Shown: positions 26,994 through 36,425, counted from the stretch's first letter. The stretch is DNA of 64,000 bases from Acetobacter conturbans (GCF_011516755.1 NZ_WOSY01000009.1:113902-177901), one strand, 5' to 3'. A program made the numbers and translations. Notes: a model not told the origin generated them from the sequence alone.

Positions 26994-27938
26994 TCAGCAT
27001 TTGAGATCCACATCTCTTTCATAATCCCTGATCCGCTGAATGCGATCGGTGGACCATTCACGGCGTTCCTGCCAGCGCTTGTAACGCTGCTGGAGGTGAT
27101 AGCGGAGATGCTTCTTCCAGCTCATCCGTTTCCAGTAGGGGACGAGTTCCGGGAACAGCGCCGCGATCTCCCCATAGGGTGTCGAGGCTGTCGCATCCCA
27201 AGGGATAAAATTTCCGTCCCACGGTTTTGGAGAGGACATGAAGTGATAGATGCAGGGCTCGATGATCTCATCCAGCCCGATATTTCTGAAAAATATGGGG
27301 AAATTCCACGCGAACGACATCGAAAGACGATGCGACCGCCCGATGAGGTTGAGTACGTCCTGATCCGGGAAGCGGGCTTTTGAAGGGTGAGCCTGATACG
27401 CCGCCCATGATGCTGGACCGATGCTGGACCAGCCTTCCCGCTCGGCATAGATCACGCCGGAATTGAAGTAACGCCCCGCTTCCTCATCGGACAGGCCGAG
27501 TTCGGCAAAATGCGCCGCGAATGTGCGCGCCTGCTGGTCGTCCCCGCCGCAGGCCAGACCCATGGGGTCGGTGACGGCCGCGAACGTGCCGGACGGAAGA
27601 GGCTGCGTGAGAAGGCGGTCGAGATTGCCGCGGATCTGTGTATCGCCGTCCACATAGAGGAAGCGGTCATAGGTCGTGGGCAGGAGGTCGGAAAGGAACA
27701 GCCGGGCCAGCATGGCCGGCGCGTGCTGGATGTCAGAGCTGTCGTGGCACTGGAATATGATGCCGCTCTGCTCACAGACTCTGGAAAAAACAGCGCGGGC
27801 GGCAGGATCGATGTCGATCCCGATCAGAAAGATATCCGTGTGGTCCGGGCTGGTGTTCCGGCGCGCCTGTATGGCGCTGATGAGGCTCGGAAAAAGATAC
27901 CCGACATCGGTCGTGTAGCAGACGCAGACTTTTGACAT
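26994..27938 (-). CDS. GT8-family glycosyltransferase
   Basis: This 314-residue retaining glycosyltransferase of the GT8 (glycogenin/LgtC-like) type begins VCVCYTTDVGYLFPSLISAI. FLYVDGDTQIRGNLDRLL carries the DxD metal site near residue 96, GRYFNSGVIYAE follows, and FPDQDVLNLI and HFMSSPKPWDG lie near the sugar-binding end. It would transfer a galactose- or glucose-type sugar to a surface polysaccharide or lipid. The C-terminus is basic (HLQQRYKRWQERREW), which suits membrane association. The gene stands alone. Confidence 0.88.
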   Translation of the reverse strand: MSKVCVCYTTDVGYLFPSLISAIQARRNTSPDHTDIFLIGIDIDPAARAVFSRVCEQSGIIFQCHDSSDIQHAPAMLARLFLSDLLPTTYDRFLYVDGDTQIRGNLDRLLTQPLPSGTFAAVTDPMGLACGGDDQQARTFAAHFAELGLSDEEAGRYFNSGVIYAEREGWSSIGPASWAAYQAHPSKARFPDQDVLNLIGRSHRLSMSFAWNFPIFFRNIGLDEIIEPCIYHFMSSPKPWDGNFIPWDATASTPYGEIAALFPELVPYWKRMSWKKHLRYHLQQRYKRWQERREWSTDRIQRIRDYERDVDLKC

Positions 27939-28175
27939 GGATATTCCTCACGACCGGGTTTGACAGGTTCCTGTCCGAATACTCTGCTTCAGGCGGCAGT
28001 TTCTGCCAGCGTCACTCTCTATCTTCACTATAACCAGCGTAAAAACCAAAAGAAACAGTCGGCCAGCAGAGATGACCGCCTCAACGCTGATGCCTGAAAA
28101 AATGGGTTTCAATAGGGCAGGCTACGGCTGTTCGAGCCCTGCGGACAGAGTTGGCGAAAGCCTGACGGGTGCGGC

Positions 28176-30254
28176 TCAGTTCCCTCCGATGGCCTGCAGA
28201 ACCAGCTGCGGCGTCAGGATCTGGGGAAGAATCATTCCCTCCCCATGGGGTGGGTAATACACGTAGAGCGGAACGCCATCGCGGCCATGCTGGTGCAGAA
28301 ACACGCCGATTTCCTGATTGCGATTGGTCCAGTCTCCCTTCAGGAACACGATTCCGCCTCGGGCAAAGGCAGCCTGCACGGTGTGACTGTCGAGGGTCAC
28401 CCGCTCGTTGACCAGACAGGTGATGCACCAGGCCGCTGTCATGTCGATAAAGACGGGCTTGCCGTCCTTGCGGAGCGATGCCAGCCGTTCAGGTGAAAAT
28501 ATCTGGTCGCTGGTTGCTGGCCGGCCTCCGGTCGGGGCAGTTGCGGAGACGAATGGAGAGGAAAGCAGAGGCAGGAGAGACAGGGGCGAGAGAGCCATGA
28601 CAACGGACGAAACCAGCAGGATTTTCGACCAGCGACCTTGTGAACCCCGTGCCGTGACGGCCAGCCAGCCACTGAAGCCAAGTGCCAGCACGCCGATGCT
28701 CGTAAGCATCACCGGCGATCCTCCTCCCTGTTGCGCCAGCACCCAGAGCAGCCAGATGCAGGTGGCGAAGACAGGGAAAGCGAGAAGCTGTCTCAGGATT
28801 TCCATCCATCGGCCGGGACGAGGAAGCAGGCGTCCCGCACCGGGGATGATGGTGAACAGAAGATAGGGGCAGGCGAGGCCGAGACCCATGGACAGAAAAA
28901 TGCCCAGGGCGGCGACGGGCGGAGCGGCAAGAGCACCCGCGACGGCGCCTCCCATGAAAGGCGCGGTGCAGGGCGTGGCGACCAGTACGGCCAGCAGACC
29001 CGTCAGGAAATCGCCTGTCAGTCCCCGTTGCCGCGAGAGTGCCCCTTGTCCGGCGCTGATGACCGGCAGTTCGAAGATGCCGAGCAGCCCCAGCCCCACA
29101 GCGAAGAGAACCCAGAAGATGCTCGCCACGAAGACCGGGGACTGGAACTGGAATCCCCATCCGGCGGACAGGCTGGCATGGCGGACTGCCAGTGTCAGGC
29201 CTCCGAGCAGCCCGAACATCAGGAGTATGCCCGCTGTGTAGGCCATGCCGCTGCGGATATGACTGTGTTCGTCATGCAGTCGCAGGATGGCCAGCGCCTT
29301 CATGGCAAGCACGGGAAAGACGCAGGGCATCAGGTTAAGGATCAGGCCACCCAGAAAAGCCAGCGCTGCCAGTGTCAGCCATCCGCTGGCCATCGGGGGC
29401 GTGTCGGGGGTTGCCGCGACCGGAGATGCCGTGATCGACAGGGTGCTTTTCTCGCCTGCAGCATCCCGTAGTTGGAGCAGGCCCGTGAGAGGCTTGCCTG
29501 TGGGGAAACCATCGAGCGGCTTGAGGCGGAGGGTCAGCGTGTCCGCCGTCAGCAAAAGCGGTTGCGGTGCGATCTGGTCGATCTGTCCGGGTATGTCCGG
29601 AATGAACCATGCCTCTTTAACGGCTTGTGACGAGAGGCCGTTGCCCCGGAGGCTCAGCGTTCCGTCTGGCGTGATAGTTGCCGGGAAAGGCGACGGGCCG
29701 GGCACAAGGGCGGCTGCCTGCGCAAACAGCGGAGCCTGCATGGAGGGAGCAGGCGTGCCTTTGTGCAGATCCAGCCGGAAATCCGCCTGTTCCGGCACAC
29801 AGACGGCGGCACAGACAAGCCATTCCGCATGAGCGTTTACTGTTGCCGCATTGCTTTCGGCTTCCGAAGCGCCGGGGTGCAGGGTTACCGGCAGGAGAAC
29901 ATCACCCGTGTAGCCATACGACATCAGGGGGCCATCCGGCAGTCGTTCCGGGGCGGGCCATTCGATCCCGTCCGCCTTGCCGGAAACAGCCCCCGAAAGC
30001 ATCACCGATAGGATGACGGCTTCGCCCGCGTCACCGGGATTTTTCCAGTAGGTGTGCCATCCGGGTTGCAGATGCAGCCGGAGCCCGACCTTCAAGGGAT
30101 GGTCGGGGGAGACGGTGTCGCTGTCCGAAACAAGGGTGGCCGTGTCCCGATCGCTCGGGACCGGGTCACTCTCGGCGGCAAAGAGTGAGGCAACGGGGAG
30201 GGTCAGCCCGATGATGACAAGGAGACTGTATGGCGTGGTGCGGAACAGGCGCAC
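28176..30254 (-). CDS. DsbD/ScsB-type thiol:disulfide interchange membrane protein
   Basis: The GTG at 30254, with AAGGAG seven bases upstream, gives a 692-residue protein with a signal peptide. Longer in-frame starts give an implausible leader. An N-terminal DsbD-alpha-like domain (LQPGWHTYWKNPGDAGEAVI) is followed by a polytopic DsbD transmembrane domain: LNLMPCVFPVLAMKALAILR and TPCTAPFMGGAVAGA carry the paired Cys. A C-terminal thioredoxin-like domain has WCITC (DMTAAWCITCLVNER). It moves electrons from cytoplasmic thioredoxin to periplasmic oxidised proteins. Its large alpha domain and domain order fit the ScsB subgroup. Confidence 0.9.
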   Translation of the reverse strand: MRLFRTTPYSLLVIIGLTLPVASLFAAESDPVPSDRDTATLVSDSDTVSPDHPLKVGLRLHLQPGWHTYWKNPGDAGEAVILSVMLSGAVSGKADGIEWPAPERLPDGPLMSYGYTGDVLLPVTLHPGASEAESNAATVNAHAEWLVCAAVCVPEQADFRLDLHKGTPAPSMQAPLFAQAAALVPGPSPFPATITPDGTLSLRGNGLSSQAVKEAWFIPDIPGQIDQIAPQPLLLTADTLTLRLKPLDGFPTGKPLTGLLQLRDAAGEKSTLSITASPVAATPDTPPMASGWLTLAALAFLGGLILNLMPCVFPVLAMKALAILRLHDEHSHIRSGMAYTAGILLMFGLLGGLTLAVRHASLSAGWGFQFQSPVFVASIFWVLFAVGLGLLGIFELPVISAGQGALSRQRGLTGDFLTGLLAVLVATPCTAPFMGGAVAGALAAPPVAALGIFLSMGLGLACPYLLFTIIPGAGRLLPRPGRWMEILRQLLAFPVFATCIWLLWVLAQQGGGSPVMLTSIGVLALGFSGWLAVTARGSQGRWSKILLVSSVVMALSPLSLLPLLSSPFVSATAPTGGRPATSDQIFSPERLASLRKDGKPVFIDMTAAWCITCLVNERVTLDSHTVQAAFARGGIVFLKGDWTNRNQEIGVFLHQHGRDGVPLYVYYPPHGEGMILPQILTPQLVLQAIGGN

Positions 30255-30514
30255 GGTCGCGCTCCTTGCAGGGCTGTGGCGGAGGCGGGTCTTATAGCAG
30301 AGAGACGCGAGGGGGGAACGGAGGTCTTCTTCCAGATGGTGGTGTCGGCTCAGGAGGTGGGCCAACAGAAAACGGAACGTGTGCGCATTTACCATATGCG
30401 GCCGCGTCCATCCTGCACTGGCTGTTCCGGATGTGATGGATTGAAATAGCCTTTCCCGCCGCTGGACACTCTGCTTTTTCCGTGGTGCTCCCCCATTTCC
30501 TGAACGCCCTAACG

Positions 30515-30535
30515 ATTTTGCAATGCTTGCAAAAT
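30515..30535. promoter_or_regulatory. Perfect palindrome ahead of the PAP2 gene
   Basis: ATTTTGCAA-TGC-TTGCAAAAT is a perfect 9-bp inverted repeat with a 3-base spacer. It ends directly before the ATG at 30536 and 36 bases before the ATG at 30572. It looks like an operator for a dimeric regulator; the factor is unknown. Confidence 0.6.
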
Positions 30536-30571
30536 ATGAAAACAGCTCTGTTAAGGGCCGGGGTGGTGTTG

Positions 30572-31441
30572 ATGGAAGGCTTGCGGGCGAACATCCTGAT
30601 TCAGGGTATCTTTTTCCTGATTGTTGCTGCGGTCTTTCATCTGACAGGTACGGTTTTCGTTCCCGATCGGGCTATCGTCGTTCTCTTCCTGATCCCCATC
30701 ACCTTATTCGGTCTTTTTACGTATGTGTGGCCCGATCGCGTGATCAGCCTCATGGCGCAGGGGATGTTTTTTATCCTCTCCGCAGGATGCCTTGGGGGTT
30801 CGCTGGCGCTTGCCGCTTTGCGGGCAGGAGCCCCCGCGGCGGACGCCAGACTGGATTCATGGGACCATCATCTGGGCGTTCATACCGAGAAAATGGTGGG
30901 TTTCCTGTCTCATTTCGACAGGTTCGACAGCCTTCTTTTCGTTGCTTATCAGGTCATTATCCCGGTCATCATGATCACCGCGGTCGTACTGGCCATACGC
31001 GGTCGAGCCTCTGCGCTGTATCGTCTGCTCTTCGTGTTCGCCGTGTCGGTCATGCTGTGCGGGGCGTCCAATGCCCTTATTCCTTCTTCCGGTTCTGTCG
31101 CATGGCATCATGTGGACCGCGCCATCATGAGTCATTTTCCGGGCGGTTCAGGTTTGTCGTTCGTTCCGACATGGGCTCTCTGGCATTCGGGGCAGGCATT
31201 CCGCGTGTCTCCCTGGCATTTTAGCGGCGTCGTCGGGTTCCCGTCCTTTCACGCGGTCATGGCCTTCATCGTGCTGTTTTTTTTGCGGGGCCCCCGGTGG
31301 CTGAATATCTGCGTGAGCGCGTATGTCCTGCTTGTCCTGATCTCGACGATCTGTATCGGCGGCCATTACTGCGCTGATATTCTCGGAGGTATCGCGGTAT
31401 TTTTCCTGAGCTGGCTGATGGCACGACGGGTCATCAGATAA
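30572..31441 (+). CDS. PAP2-superfamily membrane phosphatase/transferase
   Basis: This protein of about 289 residues has roughly six membrane segments (GIFFLIVAAVFHLTG, AIVVLFLIPITLFGLF, LLFVFAVSVMLCGASN). The PAP2 catalytic motifs are VGFPSFHAVMAF (the PSxH box) and GGHYCADILGG (the HxxxD box). The classic first motif (KxxxxxxRP) is not obvious. This pattern resembles the inositol-phosphorylceramide synthase/AUR1 branch, so lipid headgroup transfer or dephosphorylation at the membrane is likely. ATG 30572 is chosen for GGGGTGG five bases upstream. ATG 30536 and GTG 30482 are in-frame alternatives, and a palindrome at 30515-30535 touches the former. Confidence 0.82.
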   Translation: MEGLRANILIQGIFFLIVAAVFHLTGTVFVPDRAIVVLFLIPITLFGLFTYVWPDRVISLMAQGMFFILSAGCLGGSLALAALRAGAPAADARLDSWDHHLGVHTEKMVGFLSHFDRFDSLLFVAYQVIIPVIMITAVVLAIRGRASALYRLLFVFAVSVMLCGASNALIPSSGSVAWHHVDRAIMSHFPGGSGLSFVPTWALWHSGQAFRVSPWHFSGVVGFPSFHAVMAFIVLFFLRGPRWLNICVSAYVLLVLISTICIGGHYCADILGGIAVFFLSWLMARRVIR

Positions 31442-31527
31442 AATGAGCCTTCCAGCATCCTGCCTGTAAAACTGCATGGCCGGACAGGATGTCTTTGACA
31501 CTCCCCATCCGGCCGAACGATGTCCGG

Positions 31528-32721
31528 TTATGAAAGACCCGCACCCTGTGTCTCCAGAAGCAGGCGGAAGATCTGCGGTCCGCAACACATATAGAGTTCG
31601 TTCCGCTTTGGGCCCCCGAACGTGAGGTTCGAGCAGCCGAGCGGCAGGCGGATGCGACCGATGAGTTTGCCTGCCGGATTGTAGCAAAACACGCCGGCCA
31701 GACCGAAGGGGCCGGATGCGCCGCACCACAGATTGCCGAAAACATCCGCCCGTATGCCGTCCGGAGACAGGTTGTGCCCGTCCAGCGTCATCGTGCAGAA
31801 AATGCGCCGGTTTTTGGGGCGATTTTCCACCATGTCGAACGCATAGATGACGTGCTGTGATTGTGTTTTCTCATTTGCGGAGACGGGTGTGCTGCCGGTG
31901 GCATAAAAAGTTTTCTGATCCGGGGAGAAGCAGAGACCGTTCGGGGTCGGCACATCTTCCGGCGAGAGAATGGCCTCGATGACACCCGTCGTGCTGTCCA
32001 CGCGGAAGATGTGGACAGGCTGCCGTTCATGCCCGGCAAACTGGATCGGCACCTCCGTTCCCAGCGTCCAGTGCAGTTTACCGGTCGGGTTGGCACCGTT
32101 GCCCGGCGCATCCGGGTGCCCTTCGATCAGGGTGTCACCATAGGGCGGATCGGTAAACCAGATGCTGCCGTCCTGTGGGTTCACGATGACGTCGTTGGGG
32201 GAATTGAGAGGCTTCCCGTTGAAGGCATCCGCGATGACTCGGCAACTACCGTCATGTTCCCAGCGGATGACGCGCCGCATGTCATGCTCGCAGGTGATGA
32301 TGCGCCCCTCGGTGTCGAGCGTATTGCCATTGCTGTGAAAGCTCTCCTGCCGGAAGACGGAGAGTGACCCTTCTCCGGCCCCTTCCGGCGGAACGAGACG
32401 ATACTGCGTGCTGCGGATCGTGTCGCTGAGCAGCAGGATGCGCGCTTCTCCCAGCCATGTCGGACCTTCCAGCCAGCCGCCCCCGCTGAGAACGCGCTGA
32501 ATGGTCGTTCCGGGAAAGGTGAGGTCCCTGAAGGAGGGATCAAGCGCGATGACATCCGGATCGGGGAGATAGCCGGTGGGTGCCTTGCCACTCCATGAGC
32601 GTGGAGGCGTTGAAGTGACATCGGGCGGCGTCGATGGCGCGGAGGTGGCATGGGCGTGGGGCGCGATGAGCACACCACAGGCGCCGGCGAGGAAAGCACG
32701 ACGTCCGGTGGGTGAGGGCAT
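31528..32721 (-). CDS. SMP-30/gluconolactonase-like protein with Tat-type signal
   Basis: This 397-residue protein begins with a twin-arginine-type leader (SPTGRRAFLAGACGVLIAP). Its six-bladed propeller of the SMP-30/gluconolactonase family shows GPTWLGEARILLLSDT, SFHSNGNTLDTEGRIITCEH, LNSPNDVIVNPQDGSIWFTD, VPTPNGLCFSPDQ and SPDGIRADVFGNLWCGASG. Family members hydrolyse aldonolactones such as glucono-1,5-lactone in a Ca2+/Zn2+-dependent way. This fits the periplasmic sugar oxidation of acetic acid bacteria, although the actual lactone is not proven. The gene is monocistronic. Confidence 0.9.
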   Translation of the reverse strand: MPSPTGRRAFLAGACGVLIAPHAHATSAPSTPPDVTSTPPRSWSGKAPTGYLPDPDVIALDPSFRDLTFPGTTIQRVLSGGGWLEGPTWLGEARILLLSDTIRSTQYRLVPPEGAGEGSLSVFRQESFHSNGNTLDTEGRIITCEHDMRRVIRWEHDGSCRVIADAFNGKPLNSPNDVIVNPQDGSIWFTDPPYGDTLIEGHPDAPGNGANPTGKLHWTLGTEVPIQFAGHERQPVHIFRVDSTTGVIEAILSPEDVPTPNGLCFSPDQKTFYATGSTPVSANEKTQSQHVIYAFDMVENRPKNRRIFCTMTLDGHNLSPDGIRADVFGNLWCGASGPFGLAGVFCYNPAGKLIGRIRLPLGCSNLTFGGPKRNELYMCCGPQIFRLLLETQGAGLS

Positions 32722-32968
32722 GGAAAGTCTCCCGCTGTCTGTTTCAGCGCCTTGTGTCGTCCCCCGTCCTTCTGGCGAAAAAAGGAGGATCAGGGCCGAC
32801 AGGGAGCGCGGTCGCGTTTTGGTCTCAGGTTGCAGTGTTGGTTTTTACACATCAACACAGCTTGTCTTTTCACGCTTTACACTTTCAGCCTTTCTTCATC
32901 GCGTCCAGAACGCCGGTTTCGCTCCTCCAGCGTGCACAGAAAACAGCGACCGGCGAAGGAGGGAAACC

Positions 32969-33715
32969 ATGGATATCAAGACCGTCCTCAGTGAACTCGC
33001 GCCCGGAGGCGTCATCCGCACAGCCATCAATCTCGGCAACCCTGTTCTGGCGCAGACCGATGGAAAGTCAGGCGATGTGAAAGGCGTCACCGTCGATCTG
33101 GCACGCGAGATCGGGCGTCGGCTGAAGGTGGATATTCTGTTCGAGACGTTCGATTCCGCAGGCAAGGTGACGGAGCTTGCGTCAAGTGGACGGCTCGATC
33201 TGATGTTTCTCGCAGTCGATCCGGTCCGCGCTGCCGACATCCTGTTTACCGCGCCCTATGTGGTGATCGAGGGAACCTATCTCGTGCGCGAGGAGTCGTC
33301 CTTTCGGGCGACTGACGATCTGGATCGGGAGGGTATTCGCATCGCTGTCGGAAAAGGGGCGGCTTATGATCTGTTTCTCACCCGTGCGCTGAAACAGGCT
33401 TCGCTTGAACGCGCTGCCACTTCGTCAGGAGCCATCGATCTGTTCGTTGCCGAAGGGCTGGATGCGGCAGCAGGCGTCCGACAGCCATTGCAGGCCTATG
33501 CGGCGGCTCATCCGGGGTATCGCGTGATTCCGGGTCGGTTCACCGCCATTGAACAGGCGATTGGTGTCCCAAAGGGCCGGGAGGCGGCACGGGAATGGTT
33601 ACAGACGTTCGTGGAGGATGTGAAAGAGAGCGGTTTTGTCGCTGAGGTGCTCAAGGAACACGGGCAGACAGGCGCGAGTGTCGCGCCTTCGTGGAAAAGT
33701 TGGCCTGTTTTTTGA
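32969..33715 (+). CDS. Extracellular solute-binding-type protein (family 3), lacking a signal peptide
   Basis: This 248-residue protein has the SBP_bac_3 fold: VTVDLAREIGRRLKVDILFE, SSGRLDLMFLAVDPVRAADI, FTAPYVVIEGTYLVRE and IRIAVGKGAAYDLFL. These proteins normally bind amino acids for an ABC transporter. Here the translated start, chosen at ATG 32969 for AAGGAGGG five bases upstream, gives MDIKTVLSELAPGG with no signal peptide. No permease or ATPase gene adjoins it. It may be a cytoplasmic sensor or an orphan. The in-frame extension upstream to 32576 has no ribosome site and is low-quality sequence. Confidence 0.8.
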   Translation: MDIKTVLSELAPGGVIRTAINLGNPVLAQTDGKSGDVKGVTVDLAREIGRRLKVDILFETFDSAGKVTELASSGRLDLMFLAVDPVRAADILFTAPYVVIEGTYLVREESSFRATDDLDREGIRIAVGKGAAYDLFLTRALKQASLERAATSSGAIDLFVAEGLDAAAGVRQPLQAYAAAHPGYRVIPGRFTAIEQAIGVPKGREAAREWLQTFVEDVKESGFVAEVLKEHGQTGASVAPSWKSWPVF

Positions 33716-34380
33716 GCCGTCCTGATTGTTTGTAATCAGGGAAAACAGGAGCCTGCCGTCGGGAGGGTGTTGCTTTACCTTCGCGTTCTTTCGGCAAGAT
33801 TCAGTGTCACAAGTCCTGTGCCGGTGATCCGACGTGTATTTTATGCGGTCTGATCCTCACGATCCTCACGATCCTCACGATCCGCATGGCCGCTCTTCTT
33901 CACGGCTCAAGAACACGTGCCGCTTGCATCCAGGAGTATTCCTGCTCGGCAGAGAGATTTTGAAACAGCTCCCCCCAGTTACGGGCGTTGAGGGCGAGAT
34001 CCTGTCTGTCTGGCGATGATATTCAGGTTCGCGGGGATCGAAGCATGACACTTCAACCTTGATTCTGAAAACTCTTTTGGAAATTCCTGTTCCGGACCGG
34101 AAGCCCCCGTGTGGCCCGGAGATAAAATATGCAACCGGCCGGTTGCAGCCAATCCGAAGCTGAATGGTCTCATGGAAAACTTGCGTTTGAAGGCGAACGG
34201 CAATTTCCAAAACGGTTCCGGGATGGTGAGCGTGTTGCAATGCCGGACTCTCATATGTCGGTGGTACTCCCTTCTTTCCGGGAATTGGTTATTTTCCGCC
34301 GCTATGTGCGGTTCGTGCGGGTCTGCTGGAGAGAATGTCTGAAAGACTCGGCGGCACGATCCTGAAATCTTCTTGCGTAT
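33716..34380. other. Non-coding region upstream of recA with a short tandem repeat
   Basis: About 665 bases hold no confident gene. The unit GATCCTCAC is repeated three times with a fourth degenerate copy at 33852-33887. A small frame there would encode repeated Asp-Pro-His, but it lacks any other coding signal. The right end joins the recA control region. Confidence 0.5.
33852..33887. repeat. 9-bp tandem repeat (GATCCTCAC, about 4 copies)
   Basis: Three exact copies of GATCCTCAC and one degenerate copy (GATCCGCAT) lie head to tail in the gap between the binding-protein gene and recA. Replication slippage can change the copy number of such repeats. Confidence 0.9.
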
Positions 34381-34395
34381 GTTCGCATTTTGTTC
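34381..34395 (+). promoter_or_regulatory. LexA (SOS) box of recA
   Basis: GTTC-GCATTTT-GTTC fits the alphaproteobacterial LexA box GTTC-N7-GTTC exactly. A 10-bp inverted repeat (GCGTATGTTC at 34375-34384, GAACATACGC at 34403-34412) surrounds it and ends in a second GAAC. The box lies about 260 bases before the recA start. Confidence 0.85.
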
Positions 34396-34654
34396 CAAAA
34401 GAGAACATACGCGAACAAATTCTTAACAGAGTGTTTTCGCCGGAATTCCGGGATAATACGGCGAAGGGCGTTCTGATGGGATGTGTTCTGGAACATATGC
34501 GGAACGGAAGCGAATTCCGATCCCGCACATTGCAGGAAGGGTCAGGCCTGTGACAGACTCATCAGCCGGTGCGGCTACTATCATGTCCGACACGCCATCG
34601 CTGTTCGCGTTCCTGACGAAGCCAGCGGAGGGGATCGGGATTCGAGGAATGGAA

Positions 34655-35680
34655 ATGGACAAGACGAAGGCCCTTGACGGGGCGCTGAGCCAGATTGAGC
34701 GCGCGTTCGGCAAGGGGTCGATCATGCGCCTTGGACAACGGCCCAAAGAAGAAGCTGATTCGATTTCGACCGGTTCGCTCGGCCTCGACATCGCCCTGGG
34801 CATCGGTGGCTTGCCCCGTGGTCGTATTGTCGAGATCTATGGGCCGGAAAGCTCGGGTAAGACGACCCTCGCTCTGCATGTCATTGCTGAAGCCCAGAAA
34901 AAGGGCGGAATCTGCGCTTTTATCGATGCCGAGCACGCACTCGATCCCGGCTACGCTCGCAAGCTGGGCGTGGATGTGGACAATCTGCTGATCAGTCAGC
35001 CGGACGCCGGTGAGCAGGCGCTGGAAATTGCCGACACGCTGGTGCGTTCAGGGGCCATCGACGTGCTGGTGGTGGACAGTGTGGCGGCTCTCGTGCCGCG
35101 TGCGGAACTGGAAGGCGACATGGGCGACAGTCACGTCGGCCTTCATGCCCGTCTGATGAGCCAGGCGCTGCGCAAGCTGACCGGCACTGTGGCGCGCTCC
35201 AACACGCTGCTCGTCTTCCTCAACCAGATCCGTCTGAAGATCGGTGTGATGTTCGGCAATCCGGAGACGACGACGGGCGGTAACGCGCTGAAGTTCTATG
35301 CCTCCGTGCGTCTGGATATCCGCCGCATCGGCGCCATCAAGGACAAGGACGAGGTTGTGGGCAACCAGACCCGCGTGAAGGTGGTGAAGAACAAGATGGC
35401 GCCCCCGTTCCGACAGGTCGAATTCGACATCGTGTATGGCGAAGGCATCAGCAAGATGGGCGAACTGATCGACCTTGGCGTCAAGGCTGGCGTGGTCGAG
35501 AAGTCAGGGGCGTGGTTCTCTTATGACAGCCAGCGCGTGGGGCAGGGGCGTGAGAACGCAAAGACCTTCCTGCGCCAGCATCCTGAAATGGCTGCGGCAA
35601 TCGAGAGCCGTATTCGGCAGGATGCCGGTGTCGTTGCTGAGGCGATGCTGGATGGACCGGATGCGAATGAAGAAGAGTGA
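34655..35680 (+). CDS. recA: Recombinase RecA
   Basis: This 341-residue RecA forms nucleoprotein filaments on single-stranded DNA for homologous recombination and triggers LexA cleavage. Walker A is [19 protein letters not shown] and Walker [13 protein letters not shown], with [19 protein letters not shown] in the L2 region. The C-terminus is acidic (GPDANEEE). The ATG at 34655 ([18 protein letters not shown]) has GAGGA six bases upstream and is the family-typical start. In-frame ATGs at 34649 and 34583 and a GTG at 34481 would only add unconserved residues. A LexA box and a hairpin bracket the gene. Confidence 0.95.
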   Translation: MDKTKALDGALSQIERAFGKGSIMRLGQRPKEEADSISTGSLGLDIALGIGGLPRGRIVEIYGPESSGKTTLALHVIAEAQKKGGICAFIDAEHALDPGYARKLGVDVDNLLISQPDAGEQALEIADTLVRSGAIDVLVVDSVAALVPRAELEGDMGDSHVGLHARLMSQALRKLTGTVARSNTLLVFLNQIRLKIGVMFGNPETTTGGNALKFYASVRLDIRRIGAIKDKDEVVGNQTRVKVVKNKMAPPFRQVEFDIVYGEGISKMGELIDLGVKAGVVEKSGAWFSYDSQRVGQGRENAKTFLRQHPEMAAAIESRIRQDAGVVAEAMLDGPDANEEE

Positions 35681-35709
35681 GGGATAATTTCCCCGTCTTG
35701 CGCCTGTTT

Positions 35710-35745
35710 ACAGAGGCTTCCGGGGGTAACTCCGGAAGCCTCTGT
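35710..35745 (+). terminator. Strong hairpin after recA
   Basis: A 14-bp perfect stem (ACAGAGGCTTCCGG / CCGGAAGCCTCTGT) starts 30 bases after the recA stop. There is no T-run after it, so it may be a Rho-assisted end or an mRNA stabiliser rather than a classic intrinsic terminator. Confidence 0.65.
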
Positions 35746-35777
35746 TGCGTTGCGGCCGTAATCGGGTGTCCTTGCCT

Positions 35778-36425
35778 TCAGTGTTTACCGGCTGTGCGAC
35801 GGTAGTAACCGCTGAAGGTCACATTCAGGCCACCGCAATTATTGTTATCGGATGCGATGAGGTAAGGTCCCTTTAAAACCATCCGAATGCGGCAAGCGCT
35901 TTGATCGCCCGCACCATAGGCAAGCGTCTGACCGTTGTTGCCTTCTGTAAAGGCGATCATGCCGCTGTCGGGAGCGGCTGTCGCTGTAAAATCTCCCATG
36001 TTGGTGCTCGCGCCATTTCCGAATGACGCATTCCCATTGATGGTGAAGGTGGCACCGTTGGGCTTGATGGATATTTCAGCCGACTCCGCCGTCCAGTCTC
36101 CAGCCCAGTCAGTCGGGCTTTCCTCGTCAGCGGACGCTGGTTTCAGGGCTTCCGTCGGGAGCCACTCGCGCCACGTCTTTCCGGTGGGGGAAATAAATCC
36201 CGTGCAGGTAAAAGCGCCTTTTGTGGCTCCAGTCAGAACGGTGTCACCGGACACGAGATAGGGTTTTTCCTGACAGGACCGCATGTCGCCCGGACAGCCT
36301 TGTTTGTCTTCACCCGCGACGAAACGGGCCTTTGAAACCTGAACTGTCGCCATATGCAGGGTGCCGGGACTGGATACATCGGGAAAGCACATGGCCCGGG
36401 CCGTGGCAGGGAGAGACGCGGTCAT
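35778..36425 (-). CDS. Exported protein of unknown function, start unclear
   Basis: The frame gives 215 residues from ATG 36425 with several Cys (MCFPDVSS, GCPGDMRSCQEK, FTCTGF, SACRIRMVLKGPYLI, NNNCGG). Upstream codons in the same frame read FRYLLAALA just before MTASLPATARA, which together make a good signal peptide. However, no ATG, GTG or TTG is in frame before them. The true start may be non-standard, or the 5' end may be mutated. The mature part looks like a beta-rich periplasmic protein with GDTVLTGATKGAFTCTGFIS and VTFSGYYRR. No family is recognised. Confidence 0.6.
   Translation of the reverse strand: MTASLPATARAMCFPDVSSPGTLHMATVQVSKARFVAGEDKQGCPGDMRSCQEKPYLVSGDTVLTGATKGAFTCTGFISPTGKTWREWLPTEALKPASADEESPTDWAGDWTAESAEISIKPNGATFTINGNASFGNGASTNMGDFTATAAPDSGMIAFTEGNNGQTLAYGAGDQSACRIRMVLKGPYLIASDNNNCGGLNVTFSGYYRRTAGKH

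Noticed and set aside
33834..34019. Small protein with Asp-Pro-His repeats upstream of recA
   Set aside because: The reading frame only follows the 9-bp tandem repeat; there is no ribosome site, and the rest of the frame shows no family pattern.
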